Part shown: positions 38,801-53,800 of the stretch, one piece after another | Layout: the number at the start of each line of letters is the position of its first letter | How positions within the stretch are numbered: position 1 is the first letter of the stretch | Source of the DNA: Lewinellaceae bacterium | GTDB taxonomy: Bacteria > Bacteroidota > Bacteroidia > Chitinophagales > Saprospiraceae | Assembly (NCBI GenBank): GCA_020636025.1 | Contig: JACJYQ010000007.1 | Coordinates: 347,501 to 411,500, forward strand | Length of the DNA: 64,000 nt | Direction of reading: 5' to 3' | The notes under the pieces: generated by a model | Databases searched by the model: none | Told to the model about the DNA's origin: nothing | What the model saw: the letters and a program-made list of their open reading frames with translations, nothing else | Made by a program: the position numbers and the translations under genes

Positions 38801-41800
38801 CAACCACTTTGGAGATTTTGAATTTTCAACTGTCAATACAAGCGTATTGCCATTTTTTTATGCTGATCGTAATTTCAGTGCTGATTCATTTATTCTTACC
38901 AACGTGGATCTGGCTCGTTTCCATCCAAGCTACACTTTCAAATTTGAAGATGTCAAGATTACGGGAACCTGTTTGAATCGAACCTTGGTTTACAGCTTAA
39001 CCAGTGGTTCTCAGGTAACTTTTGAAACAAGCAACACGGCACATGCAGATTACGCCATCATAAAAGATATCAATGCTGCCGGTGGTGGTGTGTACACCTC
39101 TTCTAACTCTATAGACGGTGGCAATGTAACTGGTTGGCCATTCGGAAGCGGCGTCAACATGTACTGGGTAGGCGGCGCAGGTAACTGGAACGACCCAAAT
39201 CACTGGTCGCTTACCAGCGGCGGTCCTTCAGCAGGTTGTTTGCCAACCCGCGGAGATAATGTCTTTTTTGATGTAAACTCATTTACAGCTGCCAACCAGA
39301 CGGTGACTGTCAATGTAGAGGCAGAGTGCAGGAACATGGTGTGGAATAATGTGAATAACCCGAGAATCGGTGGCAACCAAAACCTGAATGTTTACGGATC
39401 CCTTCAGCTGGCATCCAACCTGACCTGGAATCACACAGGCTCGGTTTTGTTCCAGGCAAGAACTGCCGGACAAACCATCAAAACGAATGGTGTCCAAATG
39501 TATCAGGTACAGTTCCAGGGCGACGGAGGTGTGAATACCGGCGTTTGGACACTTCAGGATGATCTGACTGTACAATACGACATTTACTTCAGAGCGGGTA
39601 GCTTTGTCTCCAACGGATACGATGTAAAAGCCAGAAGCATATATGCTGATGATAACGATGCAGGCATTTCCATAGATTTCTCCGGAACAGATAAGATCAC
39701 ACTCAGGTGGCGTTTCGAGATCCAATCAAACCCGACCTTCAACATCGGAAGTGCTGATGTTTATTGGGAGAACATGGAAGGTGATCAGTATCGCCTGTAC
39801 GGCTCTAACAATACCTTTAACGATTTGTACTTCGACCATGACGATGGAGCCAATCCAATCAATATTGAAGGAAATAATACGGTAAACAACGTAAATATTG
39901 AGTCTAACAATTACCCGGAAGTGAATTTTTACGGTAATTCAACCTACAACGATATTACCGTACTCTTCAATAACAATACCATCAATATCCCAACGGTAAC
40001 CTTCTATGGAACCAATGACATAAACGTATTAAGTGTTACCTCTACCGGAAACGGCGGACCATATATATACCTGAACAACAACAACACCATGGTTGACCTA
40101 ATCGCTGCCGGTTTGGGAACCCGCTTGTTGCTGGCCGCAGGGAAAACGCAAACGATTATGGGTCTGTTGGCTCTGGGTAACGGTAGCTTCCCGGTATTTG
40201 TGAAATCACAAACAGATGGCATGCAGTCAACCATCTACATCCCATCGGGTGTGGTTTGTCTCGATTATGTACTGATGCAAGACATCATCGGTGACGGCGA
40301 TTCAGATGGCATGGGTGGTATACTTACAGATTACTACGCAGGCGCCAGCTCGGTTGACCTGGGTAACAACGTAAACTGGGACTTCTCTTCCTGCTCCGGG
40401 TACTACTGGGTAGGCGATAGCGGTAACTGGTCTGATTTTGCCAATCACTGGGCAACTTCTTCAGGCGGCACCACTTTCCACACGACTGTTCCTGGTCCTG
40501 GCGACGATATTTACTTTGACGTAAACTCTTTCACAACAACCGGTCGCGTAGTTACGGTAGATGTAGCCAGCGCGAACGGTCATAACATTACCTGGCAGTC
40601 GGCTGTATTTAACCCGACCCTGGCAGGTAGCACAGAGATCAATGTGTACGGCGATCTGGATCTGATCACAGACATGAACCAGAACTTCACTGGAGTCTGG
40701 AACTTCGAAGCCGACGATACAGGCAACATCATCAACCCTGCGGGTAATTCATTTACCGACGTAAACTTTTTCGGTGGAAATGACGGAGAGGGCGAATGGA
40801 CCTTGTTGAACCCATTGATGGTAACCAATACCATTACTTTTGATAATGGTACCTTAATAAGTAACGACAAAGACATTTCGGCCAAGAACTTTATCAGTAA
40901 TTCAGCCTTTATGCGCTCCTTGGATCTGGGCGCTTCAACTGTAACCATTACAGATGGCGACTGGGATCCTGAAACACTTGATAATGCAAGTCTGATAGAA
41001 GGTACTTCCGAGATCGTGATTCAGGGTACAAGTACAGCTAACTTCCTCGGAAATGGACTTACCTACCATGATGTGAAATTCACAACCTCATCTACTCTTT
41101 CAGCAGGGATAACAGGGGCCAATACTTTCAACAACTTTACCATTGAACAAGGCCTTAGTCTGGCCATGGAGCCGGTTACACAAACCGTAAATCAATTAAT
41201 TGCAGTAGGCTCTTGCGACAACTTCATCGACATTACTTCTCTTTTGCCAGGCACCCCGGCTACATTTAGCCAGGCCAGCGGAACCGTAGATGGAGAATTC
41301 CTGAATATCACAGACAACACGGCTACAGGCGGCGCTACTTTCAACGCCAATTATAGTACCGACAATGGCGGCAACATGGGCTGGAACTTTACTTCCCCAC
41401 CAATGTTGGTGCTTACCATTGTAGCTACTACAGTAGATTGTATCACCAATAACGACGGTACTGCCGAAGTAACCATGGTTGCCGGCGGAACCGCGCCATT
41501 CTCCTACCTGTGGTCAACAACAGAAACAACAGCCCTGATTGAAAACCTGATCCCCGATACATATACAGTAACGGTAACAGACGCCTCCGGATGTAGCGTA
41601 AGCGAAGCGGTTGACGTAGTGAATGACCCGAGTTTGATCAATCCGGTTCCTTTCATGGTTTCGGATCTTGATATCTGCCTGGGTGAAACCATCGACTTTA
41701 TGGCCGGAACTCCGGTTGAGCCGGTTGATAGCTACTTGTGGGAGTTTGGCGATTTCACCAGTTCTACACTGGAAGATCCAAGCCATACCTATGCAACTGG

Positions 41801-44800
41801 AGGAACATTTACGGTTCAGTTGTCCTATATCGACGTCAATGGCTGCCCAGCCATTACGGATACCATGATCGTGGTTTCCAATATCCAGAAAACCGTTGTG
41901 GCAACCAATGTGGATTGCTTTGGAAATGACAATGGTAGTATAGTAGTTTCCGCTACTGGTGGTGTTGCTCCATATCAATACTCCATTGATGGCGGCATGA
42001 ACTACCAGGCGTCAGGTTCCTTTACAGGGCTTCCTCCTGGAACATACAGCCTGATCGTAAAAGATGCCATTGATTGTGAAACAGCGCCACAAGACATCAT
42101 CATTACGGCTCCTGCTTCGGCCCTTAGCTTTACAGTAATGGTTACCGATGCAACATGTGCCGACAGCGATGATGGTGAAATAGCCTTCACTGCTATGGGT
42201 GGCACCGCTCCTTATAAATACTCCATCAACAACGGTATATCCTTCTTTAACGCCAGCACTTTCACCGATCTTCCAATAGGTACCTATAATGTAGTGGTGA
42301 GAGATAACAACAACTGTCTTGCCCCTGTGCAAATGGTTGAGATCGAAGTTGGTGATGTTACGCCTCCAACGATCACATGCCCTGCCAATGAAACAGAGGC
42401 AGCACCTCCGGGATTCTGCGAGGCTGATGTGACGGTTGGCTCGGCCTCTGTAAACGACAATTGTATGGTCACTTCAGTAGTGAATGACTTTAACAATACT
42501 GACGATGCAAGCGATACATATCCATTGGGTACTACAACCGTAGAATGGACGGTAACCGACGCAAGCGGTAACACAGCAACTTGTTCCATGACGGTTACCG
42601 TTACTGATAACGAAGACCCCATGGCCGTTTGTAATGACATTACAGTTTCACTTAATGCCATGGGCTCAATTGTAGTTGATGCTGAACTGGTAGATGACGG
42701 AAGCTCTGACCTCTGCGGTCCTATTGACCAATTCTTCCTTGACGACAGCACCTTTACCTGTATGGACCTGGGTGATAACATGGTAGTACTTACTGTAGTG
42801 GATGTAAATGGCAATACGGACCAATGTGATGCAATCATTACAGTAGAAGATAATCTGGCTCCAGTCATTACCTGTCCAGCCAACGTTATGGCAAATACGG
42901 ATATGGGTACTTGTGTAGCCACCGGAGTCATGTTGGGTATGCCAACAATGGTAGATAATTGCGGAATGCCAAGTGCAAGCAATAATGCGCCAGCCGGTTA
43001 TATGCTGGGCGCCAATACCGTTACCTGGACTGCTACAGATGCCAGCGGAAATATGGCTACTTGTGAACAAACGGTTACCGTACAGGATAATCAGGATCCA
43101 ATGATTACCTGTCCCGCAGGCTTTACTGTAGATACCGATCCTGGACAATGTACTGCAACTGGCGTTATGCTGGGATCAGCAAGCGCTTCCGACAACTGTA
43201 GCGGAAGCCCGGCCGTGAGCAATAATGGTTCCGAGCCTTATGGCCTGGGTAATACAACTGTTACCTGGACAGCAAATGACGGCAATGGAAATACAGCTTC
43301 TTGTGATCAGGTTATTACGGTTCAAGACAACGAAGATCCAGAAATTACCTGCCCCGCAGGAGTAACTGTAAACACCGATATGGGTGTATGTGAAGCCACT
43401 GGCGTAATGCTTGGAATGCCTGTTGTAACCGACAACTGCGCAACAACTCCATCAACCAACAATGCACCGGCCAGCTTCCCACTGGGAACCACAACCGTAA
43501 CCTGGACTGCTCACGATACAAGTGGCAATACAGATTCTTGCGATCAGGAAGTTACCGTAGAAGACAATCAAGATCCAGTGATTAGCTGTCCTGCAGGCTT
43601 TACTGTAGATACAGATATGGGCGCTTGTACTGCCACCGGCGTTATGCTCGGTATGGCTACCGCTACCGACAATTGTACCGGTAGTCCAACAATTACCAAC
43701 AATGCTCCAGCAAGCTATATGCTGGGAGCCAATACAGTTACCTGGACAGCCACCGACGACAATGGCAACATGGATACATGTGATCAGGTAATCACGGTAG
43801 AAGACAATGAAATGCCAAGCGTTATCTGTCCTGCGAATGTGATGGTTGACGCTGATATGGGAGCATGTGTAGCTACGAACGTAATGTTTAGTTCGGCTAC
43901 CGCTTCCGATAACTGTGCAGCCAGTCCTTCCCTGAGCAGCGACTACAACTCTGGCGACGACTTCATGGTTGGAACAACGGTGGTAACCTTTACCGCCAAT
44001 GACGGCAATGGAAACATTAATACCTGTCAGTTCAGCGTGATCGTAGAAGATGATCAGGATCCAATAGTGTCCTGCCCAGCTGTATTCAGCGACCTTTCTG
44101 CTGATGCCAATTGTGAGGCCATGGCTCCTGACTTTACAGGTTCGGTTATGATTTTTGATAACTGCGACCCAATGCTCACTGCCATGCAAAGCCCTGCCCC
44201 GGGTGGCATGCTGATGGGTGGACCGAATACCATCACCTTCACCACCATGGATGCAGCCGGCAACACTGCGAGCTGCCAGTCTGTAGTGAATGTAGTGGAT
44301 GATACAGACCCATCGATTGATTGCAGCGCGATTATGGGTAACCAGAACCCGGATCCAGGTGAAAACACCTTTACTGTTCCGGACAATAGCTTTGATCCAA
44401 CCATTATGGATAACTGCGGCGCTATGATCAGCCATAACTTCGGCAGCGCACCGGATCCAAACACCCTGATGGGTGCCATGTTCCCGCTTGGTATGACCAC
44501 AGTAGTTTGGACCGGTACTGATGTTGCCGGAAACGATGCTACCTGTGAAATCGTAATGTCTATTATGGACAACGAGCCTCCGGTATTTATAAACTGCCCT
44601 GAGAACGTAACATTCACCGTTGGCTTGTTCAGCGATGATTGTCAGGGTGGTGCGATCTGGAGTATTCCAATAGCAACCGATAACGATGAAGTAACCGTTA
44701 CCCAAACAGATGGCCCTGCTCAGGGAGACTTGCTGGATGTGGGTACTTATAATATACAGTACACAGCGGAAGATGCCTCGGGCAATACCGCTACCTGTAA

Positions 44801-47800
44801 TTTTGTAATTGAAGTAATTGATACCCAGGATCCGATCATTGTTTGTCCTGGAAACATCATAGAAGCAGAAACGGACCCAGGGGTATGCTACTGGACATCT
44901 CCTCCAAACAGCTTGTCTCCGCTCTACATTCAGAGCAATTGTCCGGCAACAGTGGAATGGGAGGTTGAAAATCCCGATATGAGTGTGAATACCGGTGACG
45001 ATGATGTAAGTGGTTATGAATTCCAGTTGGGAACCAGTACCGTGACTTATACCATTACCGAAACAGATAGTGGCCAGACCTGGTCTTGCTCATTCACCGT
45101 GACTGTGGAAGATGAGGAAGCGCCAACAATCGATTGTCCTGCTGATATTGAGGTAGATAACGATATGGGTGAATGTGGCGCGATTGTAGAATTTGATGAT
45201 CCGGATGTAAGTGATAACTGCGATATCCAACTTGAGCCCGGAATGGAAGTATTCTCCTATACAGGTGCTCTTCAGGACTGGACGGTACCACCAGGCGTAA
45301 CTTCCATTACCATTGAAGCACGCGGTGCTGCCGGTGGCGGCCAGAATGCCGGTCGCGGAGCCATTATGCAAGGTGATTTTGATGTAACCCCCGGACAAAC
45401 CCTTCAGATCCTGGTGGGTGGCCAGGGAATTTCTTCATCAAACCTTCGAGGCGGCGGCGGCGGCGGAACCTTCGTTGCTGTAGGTAATTCCGGGTTCTCC
45501 GACTTTACTGTTGCCAATACATTGATTGCTGCTGGCGGCGGCGGCGGTATTTCTTGTAACGTTCCTGCCCTAGGTGCTGTTGGAATTGATGCAAGCTTAA
45601 CTGTCGATGGTAACACAGGCCCACAAGGCGATGGCGCTGGTGGCATCGGAGGAAATGGCGGCACATCCTCAACAGATGATATAGGCACTGCTGCTGCGGG
45701 AGCAGGTATCCTGGGCAATGGCCAGGATGGTCAGAATTGTGGTGATCCTAATGACCTTGCGAAAGGAGGAATGAGCCCGATGAATGGTGGAGCTGGAGGA
45801 ATGGGTGGAACAGTTAACTGTGATAATGATGTTACCCCACGTACCGGCGGTTTTGGCGGCGGTGGCGGCGGTTCACAACTTGGCGGCGGCGGCGGCGGTT
45901 ACAGCGGCGGCGGCGGCGGCGGCCATGGAAGTTGTACCCTTGCCTACGGCGGCGGCGGCGGTTCCTTCAATGGAGGAACAAACCAAATTAATTCAATTGG
46001 TTCCGTTGGCGATGGCATCGTGATGATCACTTTCCAGTCTGCCGGAACCCTTGTACAAACCGAAGGGTTGCCAAGCGGATCGGAGTTTCCGGTAGGAACA
46101 ACTGTAAATACATTTGTATTGACCGATAATGCTGGTAACACAGCATCCTGCAGCTTTGAGGTAACCGTAAACGATGTAGAAGATCCAACGATTACCTGCC
46201 CGGCTAATGTTGAAATTGAAACAAGTAACCTCAACAGTGTAGGCGATTGTGCCGGTCAGTATTCCTGGATGCATCCTGATCCAGACGACAACTGCGGCAT
46301 TGAAGAGTATGCCGTTACCTACGAAAATCCTGATAATACGATCGATGGACCTGATGATCTGGAATTGATTGAAAGTATGATCATTGGCAATGAAGGTAAC
46401 CGCAACTTTGACCTTGGTGTTACGACTGTTACTTATTATGTAGTGGATCCTGCCGGTAATGCAACAACCTGCGCATTCACCGTCACGGTCACCGACGATG
46501 AAGACCCATCATTCGTAAACTGCCCTGAAGGCGTAACCTTCACTGTAGGCTTGTTCAGCGATGATTGCGAAGGCGGTGCGATCTGGAGTATTCCGGTTGC
46601 CGAAGATAATTGCAGCGTGGAAGTTGAACAGACAGACGGCCCTGATCAGGGAGATCTGTTGTCTGTAGGAATTTATGACATACAATACACAGCTGAAGAT
46701 GCAGCTGGGAACACGGCAACCTGTAACTTCAGCATAGAGGTTGTTGATACACAAGATCCGGTGATCGTTTGCCCAGGCAACGTAGTGGTTGACGAAACCG
46801 ACCCGGGCGAATGCAGCTGGACTTCACCCGCCAATAGCCTGACTCCACTTTACATACAAAGTAACTGCCCGGCTACAGTAACATGGCAGGTTGTAAACCC
46901 GGATGCAACCATGAATACGGGTATGAATGATGTAAGTGGGTATGAGTTTATGCTGGGTACCAGCACGGTGACCTACACCATTACTGAGACAGCCAGCATG
47001 CAAAGCTGGACTTGCAGCTTTACCGTTACAGTAGAAGACAATGAAGCACCAACGATCGAATGTCCAGGCGATATAGTGGTTGACAACGATATGAGCGAAT
47101 GTGGCGCGATCGTAGCGTTCGATGATCCGGATGTAAGCGACAATTGTACCACGTCGTTTGGTTCAATGGGATCAGTAGAATTTAATTATACAGGTGCGAT
47201 GGAAACCTGGACAGTACCTGCTGGTGTAACCGAGATAGACATCTTAATGTATGGGGCTGAAGGGGGATTCAGTAGTAGTTCTTTGCCAGGTATGGGTGAT
47301 GGAGGCCATGGTGGCATGGTTTCGGGTAAACTATCTGTAACTCCTGGAGAGGTTCTGAATATATTTGTTGGTGGCGCGGGTGGCAATGGAGAAAACGGCA
47401 TGGCGGGTGTTGGTGGTTTTAATGGTGGAGGTTCAGGTTCTTCAATAGGATCATCCCAATTTGGCGGCGGCGGCGGCGGCGCTTCTGATATCAGACAAGG
47501 TGGGACCGCTCTCTCCAATAGAGTAGCAGTTGCTGCCGGAGGTGGAGGCGCTGCTTCATGTACTAGCATCTTGTTCGATGGTGGCCATGGAGGTGATTTT
47601 ACAGGAAGTACACCACCTCCTTCCTGTGCGGGAATCGCACCGACAGGAGGCACCCCGACAATGGGTGGCACTGGAGGTTCATTGCCGATGTATTGCAGTG
47701 GAATTAATGGAGTACTGGGTATTGGTGGTGACGCCTGTAACGGTATGGGCTCTCCGAGTGCAGGCGGTGGCGGTGGCGGTGGCTACTATGGCGGTGGCGG

Positions 47801-50800
47801 CGGTTCATGGCACGGTGGTGCCGGTGGCTCATCGTACGTAGGAGGCCTCACTATGGGAACAACTACAGGAGGCCTGCAATCTGGCGATGGCTTGCTGATC
47901 ATCAGTTATTCACCATCTGGTAATTTGGTGCAAGCGAATGGCTTGCCTAGTGGCTCTGAATTTCCAGTAGGTACTACTACGAACGTTTTTGTGGTCACTG
48001 ATGCATCAGGCAATTCAGCATCTTGTAGCTTTACTGTGACGGTTAATGACACAGAAGTACCAAGTGTTGATTGTTCCGGCCTTGAGGTTGACATTGTTAC
48101 TTCAGATGGAGGAACAGGAGACTGTGCCGGACAATATTCATGGGACATACCAGTTCCAATGGATAACTGTGAAGTTGTAGAATATACTGTTACCTACGCC
48201 AATCCGGATGCATCTATTGACGGTCCATCAGATGTATTAATGTTTACACCAGGTAATCCGGCGAATGGACTACCTGTAGCAGTGAGAAACTTCGACCTGG
48301 GTGTTACAACCGTAACTTACTATGTAGAGGATGCAAATGGCAACACAGCCAGCTGCGATTTCACCGTATCCGTTACCGATAATGAAGATCCAACATTCGT
48401 GAACTGCCCTGAAGGCGTAACCTTCACCGTAGGCTTGTTCAGTGACGACTGTCAGGGTGGTGCGATATGGAGCATTCCAATCGCAGAAGATAATTGCGGT
48501 TATGAACTGGAACAAACAGACGGCCCCGATCAGGGAGATCTCCTGGCTGTAGGAACATACACAATTCAATATACAGCTGAAGATGCAGCCGGTAACACGG
48601 CGACTTGTAACTTCAGCATAGAAGTAATAGACACGCAGGATCCGGTGATCGTTTGCCCCGGAAACGTGGTGGTTGATGAAACCGATCCTGGAGAATGCAG
48701 CTGGGAATCTCCGGCAAATAGCCTGTCACCACTGTACATCCAGAGCAATTGCCCTTCAGAAGTTACCTGGGAGGTGGTGAATCCTGATGCATCAGTTAAT
48801 ACTGGCGACGATGACGTAAGCGGGTACACATTTGAACTGGGTACCAGCACGGTGACCTACACCATTACAGAGACAGCTAGCGGTCAGACCTGGACTTGTA
48901 GCTTTACCGTTACGGTAGAAGACAACGAAGCACCAACGATCGAATGTCCTGCTGATATAGTGGTTGACAACGATATGGGTGAATGTGGTGCGATCGTAGA
49001 ATTTGACGATCCAACAGTTGATGATAATTGTGGAATTAATTTAACACCTGGCTCAGCATCCTTTGTATATACAGGGAATATTGAGTATTGGACAGTTCCA
49101 GCTGGAGTTACCGAAATCACAATCGAAGCAAATGGTGCTTCAGGAGGCGGTGCAGATGGTGGATTAGGGGCTTCAATAACAGGTACAGTATCAGTTACGC
49201 CAGGTGAAGTGTTAAAAATTCTTTCTGGTGGTACTGGACAAGTTGCAACCTCGGGATTAGCCAGGCATGGTGGCGGTGGAGGAACATTCGTTACAAGATT
49301 CGATGATACACCCCTGGTAATTGCTGGTGGTGGTGGTGGTCAAGGTGTCATAAGTAGCTTTGAATCTGGGCCCGGAGGCCCAGGGTTAGCAACTGAAGAT
49401 GGCGGGAATTCTGTTTGCGGAGACCTTGGTGGTTCCGGTGGAAACGGCGGTGCATTTGGATTTGATGATGTTGATTCGGGCTGTGGAGATCCTGGAAACG
49501 GCGGTGGTGGATTATTCACTGCTGGTGGAATGGGTGTTTCTGGCGGCCAGTCTTTTGTAAGCGGTGGCGCAGGTGGCGTAGAAAATCCTATATCATGTAC
49601 AGATGAAGGCTTTGGTGGCTTTGGTGGCGGTGGTTCTGGCGGAAACGGCGGCGGCGGCGGCGGCGGTTATTCCGGTGGTGCTGGTGGTGCAAATGACAGA
49701 ATTAATGGTTGCATACCTAATACATATATCGGCGGCGGCGGCGGAGGTTCTTATAACGCTGATGCAGGAGGCATAAATATTGCCGGAGTAAATAGCGGAA
49801 GTGGATTTGTGAATATTACCTATGGCACATCCATGCTCACCCAGGTAAGCGGATTGCCAAGCGGCTCAATTTTCCCAGTTGGTACAATTAATAACACTTT
49901 CGTTGTTTCTGACAATGCTGGAAATACAGCATCCTGCAGTTTTGCAGTGACTGTAAATGATGTAGAGGATCCAACCGTCAGTTGTCCTATGAATGCAAAT
50001 ATCACTACAAGCAACCTGAATAGCGAGGGAGATTGTGCTGGTCAATATGCATGGGATCATCCAACTGCTGCTGACAACTGTGGAGTTGAAGAATTTGATT
50101 TCACATATACGAACCCTGATAATACCATTGATGGCCCGTATGATGGGGAACAGATTTCATTGGGCTTTATTTCTTCTAATGCAAATCACAATTTCGAATT
50201 GGGCACAACTACTGTGACCTACTATGTGGTGGATGTTCACGGCAATGCAACTACCTGTGCATTTACCGTAACCGTAACAGATGATGAAGACCCAACATTC
50301 GTAAACTGCCCTGAAGGTGTAACCTTCACCGTAGGCTTGTTTAGCGACGATTGTGAAGGCGGTGCGATCTGGAGTATTCCGATTGCCTCTGATAATTGCA
50401 GCGTAGAAGTAGAACAGACCGATGGTCCTGACCAGGGTGATCTGCTGTCAGTAGGAATTTATGACATACAGTATACAGCTGAAGATGCGGCTGGTAACAC
50501 AGCAACTTGTAACTTCTCTATTGAAGTTGTTGATACACAGGATCCGGTGATTGTTTGTCCTGGTAATGTAGTGGTTGAAGAAACCGATCCAGGGGAGTGC
50601 AGCTGGACATCTCCGGCGAATAGCCTGTCACCACTGTACATCCAGAGCAATTGTCCTTCAGAAGTTACCTGGGAAGTGGTGAATCCTGATGCATCAGTTA
50701 ATACTGGCGACGATGACGTTAGCGGGTACACATTTGAACTGGGTACCAGCACGGTAACCTATACCATTACGGAAACTGCCAGCATGCAAAGCTGGACTTG

Positions 50801-53800
50801 TAGCTTTACTGTGACGGTAGAGGATAACGAAGCACCAACGATTGTATGTCCTGGTGATATTGAGGTGGCAAATGACCCAGGAATTTGTGGCGCAATTGTA
50901 GAATTTGATGATCCGGAAGTGAACGACAATTGCACAATGTTCCCAGTTCCTGCGATGTTCGAACTTATTTCGAATGGAGGATTTGAAACTGGCGATTTGA
51001 CAAACTGGACAAATACGGGATATCCTGGATCATATTGTGGTGGTAAGGATTGGGAAGTATATTCTGGCCCATCACTATTAGAACAATGTTGGTTCGGCCT
51101 TGATTTGACTCCAGTTTCCGGTACTTATGCCAGTTATACTGCTTTTGATGGCCCAGGTCCACTTACTCTTTTCATGGATCAGAGCATTTCTATTCCTGAT
51201 AATGTTGAGTCAGCTCAATTAAGCTGGTTGTCGACCTATCAATTCCTGCTATTGTCGGTTACCGGTGGCTCAGGCACAATGGACCGGACATTGAGGTTCG
51301 ATTTATATGATGCTTCGGGTGTTACATTCCTGGCCAATCTGGCAAGCAGGGACTTCCCTGTTGATATGGATACATCCCAGGGTTGGGGTCCTGATATGGA
51401 GGATGTTACCTCCGTACTACAGGCTTATGAGGGAATGGATGTAGTGCTTAAAATAAGTGCATACATACCAGAGGTTCAAACAGGTCCATCTGACTACAGT
51501 ATAGATGATGTATCTCTTTTGGTGACCAGCAATGCAAGTCTTGTGCAAACTACGGGACTACCAAGTGGTTCTGTATTCCCTGTGGGAACCACCATCAATA
51601 CATTCCTGGCAACGGATGAAAGTGGAAATACAGCAACATGTTCCTTTGCAGTAACCGTAATTGATGAACAGGCGCCTGTTATAAACTGCCCGGCAGATGT
51701 AGAAATTACTACCAGTAACCTTTCATCAACTGGTGATTGTGCCGGACAATATGAATGGGATACGCCTATTCCTGCTGAAAACTGTAGCCTGGAATCATAC
51801 ACGGTGACTTATACTAATCCGGATAATACCATTGACGGTCCCTACCCGGCATTTGTGTATTCTCCAGCCAATTATCCCAATGGAAATGGTATTTCTAGTA
51901 ACAATAGAAATTTTGACCTGGGAACAACCATAGTTACATACTATGTGGAGGACGCTTCCGGAAATACAGGCACATGTACCTTCTCAGTAACGGTAACCGA
52001 TGATGAAGACCCAACATTCGTAAACTGCCCTGAAGGCGTAACCTTCACCGTAGGCTTGTTCAGCGACGATTGCCAGGGTGGTGCGATCTGGAGCATTCCA
52101 ATCGCTGATGATAATTGCGGGTATGAATTGGAACAGACAGACGGCCCCGATCAGGGAGAACTCCTGGCTGTTGGTACATACACAATTCAGTACACAGCTG
52201 AAGATGCAGCCGGTAACACGGCGACTTGTAACTTCTCCATAGAAGTTGTAGACACACAAGACCCGGTGATCGTATGCCCAGGCAACGTAGTGGTTGAAGA
52301 AACCGACCCTGGCCTGTGCAGTTGGACATCTCTTGACAACAGCCTGACAGCCTTGTACATACAGAGCAACTGTCCGGCAGAAGTTACCTGGGAAGTAGTG
52401 AATCCTGACATGAGTGTGAATACCGGCGACGATGATGTGAGCGGGTACACCTTTGATCTGGGCACCAGCACGGTGACCTATACAATCACAGAGACAGCAA
52501 GTGGCCAGACATGGTCATGTAGCTTCACCGTAACGGTAGAAGACCACGAAGCGCCGGTGATCGAATGTCCTGGTGATATTGAAGTAGATAACGATCCGGA
52601 GGCATGTGGCGCGATCGTAGAATTCGACGATCCGGAGATATCAGATAATTGTCCGATAGTATTGGGCGATGGATTAGAAATATTTGACTTCTCAGGTGCG
52701 GTTGAAACATGGACCGTACCGGCTGGAGTAACGGAAATTACCATTACGGCAGCGGGTGCCGAAGGAGCTAATCAGACTTACAGCCCTAAAGCTCCTGGCA
52801 AAGGCGCAGTATTGAGTGGAACCTTCGCTGTAACTCCTGGTGAAGTATTGAATATACTCGTAGGTGAGCAACCGCCGATGGAGCCATCATCCCTCAATGG
52901 TGGTGGTGGTGGTGGATCCTTTGTTTGGAAAACCACTGGCAATACCTTGTTGATTGCAGCTGCAGGTGGTAGCGGATCAGGACAGTGTGGAAATGGCAAT
53001 ATTCCAAAAGATGGCCTGGCAACACTTGGCGGAAGCGGCCAGGGAGGCCTTGGAGGTCAGTCTAATGGATGTGGCATTAACGGCGGCGGTGGCGGTGGCG
53101 CCGGATGGTTGTCAGATGGTATGGATAATACCATTTATCCAGGAACCGGAGGTCATTCACCATTGAATGGTGGCGCCGGTGGAGAGGCAGGACCTCCAAT
53201 ATACTACAATAATGGTCGCGGCGGATTTGGCGGCGGCGGCGGCGGTGCTGCCGACTGCGGTTCAGCTGGCGGTGGCGGTGGTTATACCGGTGGAGATGCT
53301 GCTGCAAACATTCTTTGTTTTGGCGGACAGGAGTCAACTGGTGCAACTTCATATAACATCGGTGGTGCCCAAATGGGTATGTCAGGTACGAATATTGGCA
53401 ACGGCAGCATTATGATCGAATACTCGGCAACCGCCAGTCTTGTACAAACAACTGGTCTGCCTAGTGGCTCTGAATTCCCGGTTGGAACGACTGTAAATAC
53501 GTTTGTATTGACTGATAATTCCGGCAATACAGCTACCTGCAGTTTTGAGGTAACTGTGAATGATGTGGAAGATCCAACGATCACTTGTCCTCAGAATGTC
53601 GATATTACAACAAGCAATCTCGACAGCGAAGGCGATTGTGCAGGAAAGTACGACTGGATGCATCCAATACCGGATGATAATTGTGGTATCAGTGATTTTG
53701 ATTTCACCTATACCAACCCGGATAATACAATCGATGGCCCTTACGATGGATATCAGATTGCGAACGGTTCCATTTCTTTGGATGCCAGCCATGACTTTGA

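Noticed and set aside
43452..44705. Long minus-strand frame (417 codons) opposite the HYR array, and many similar ones between 37000 and 64000
   Set aside because: They are shadows of the repetitive plus-strand gene. Their products are low-complexity (His/Ile/Gly-rich, or Pro-rich opposite the GGC runs) with no domain, and they repeat with the period of the sense repeats.
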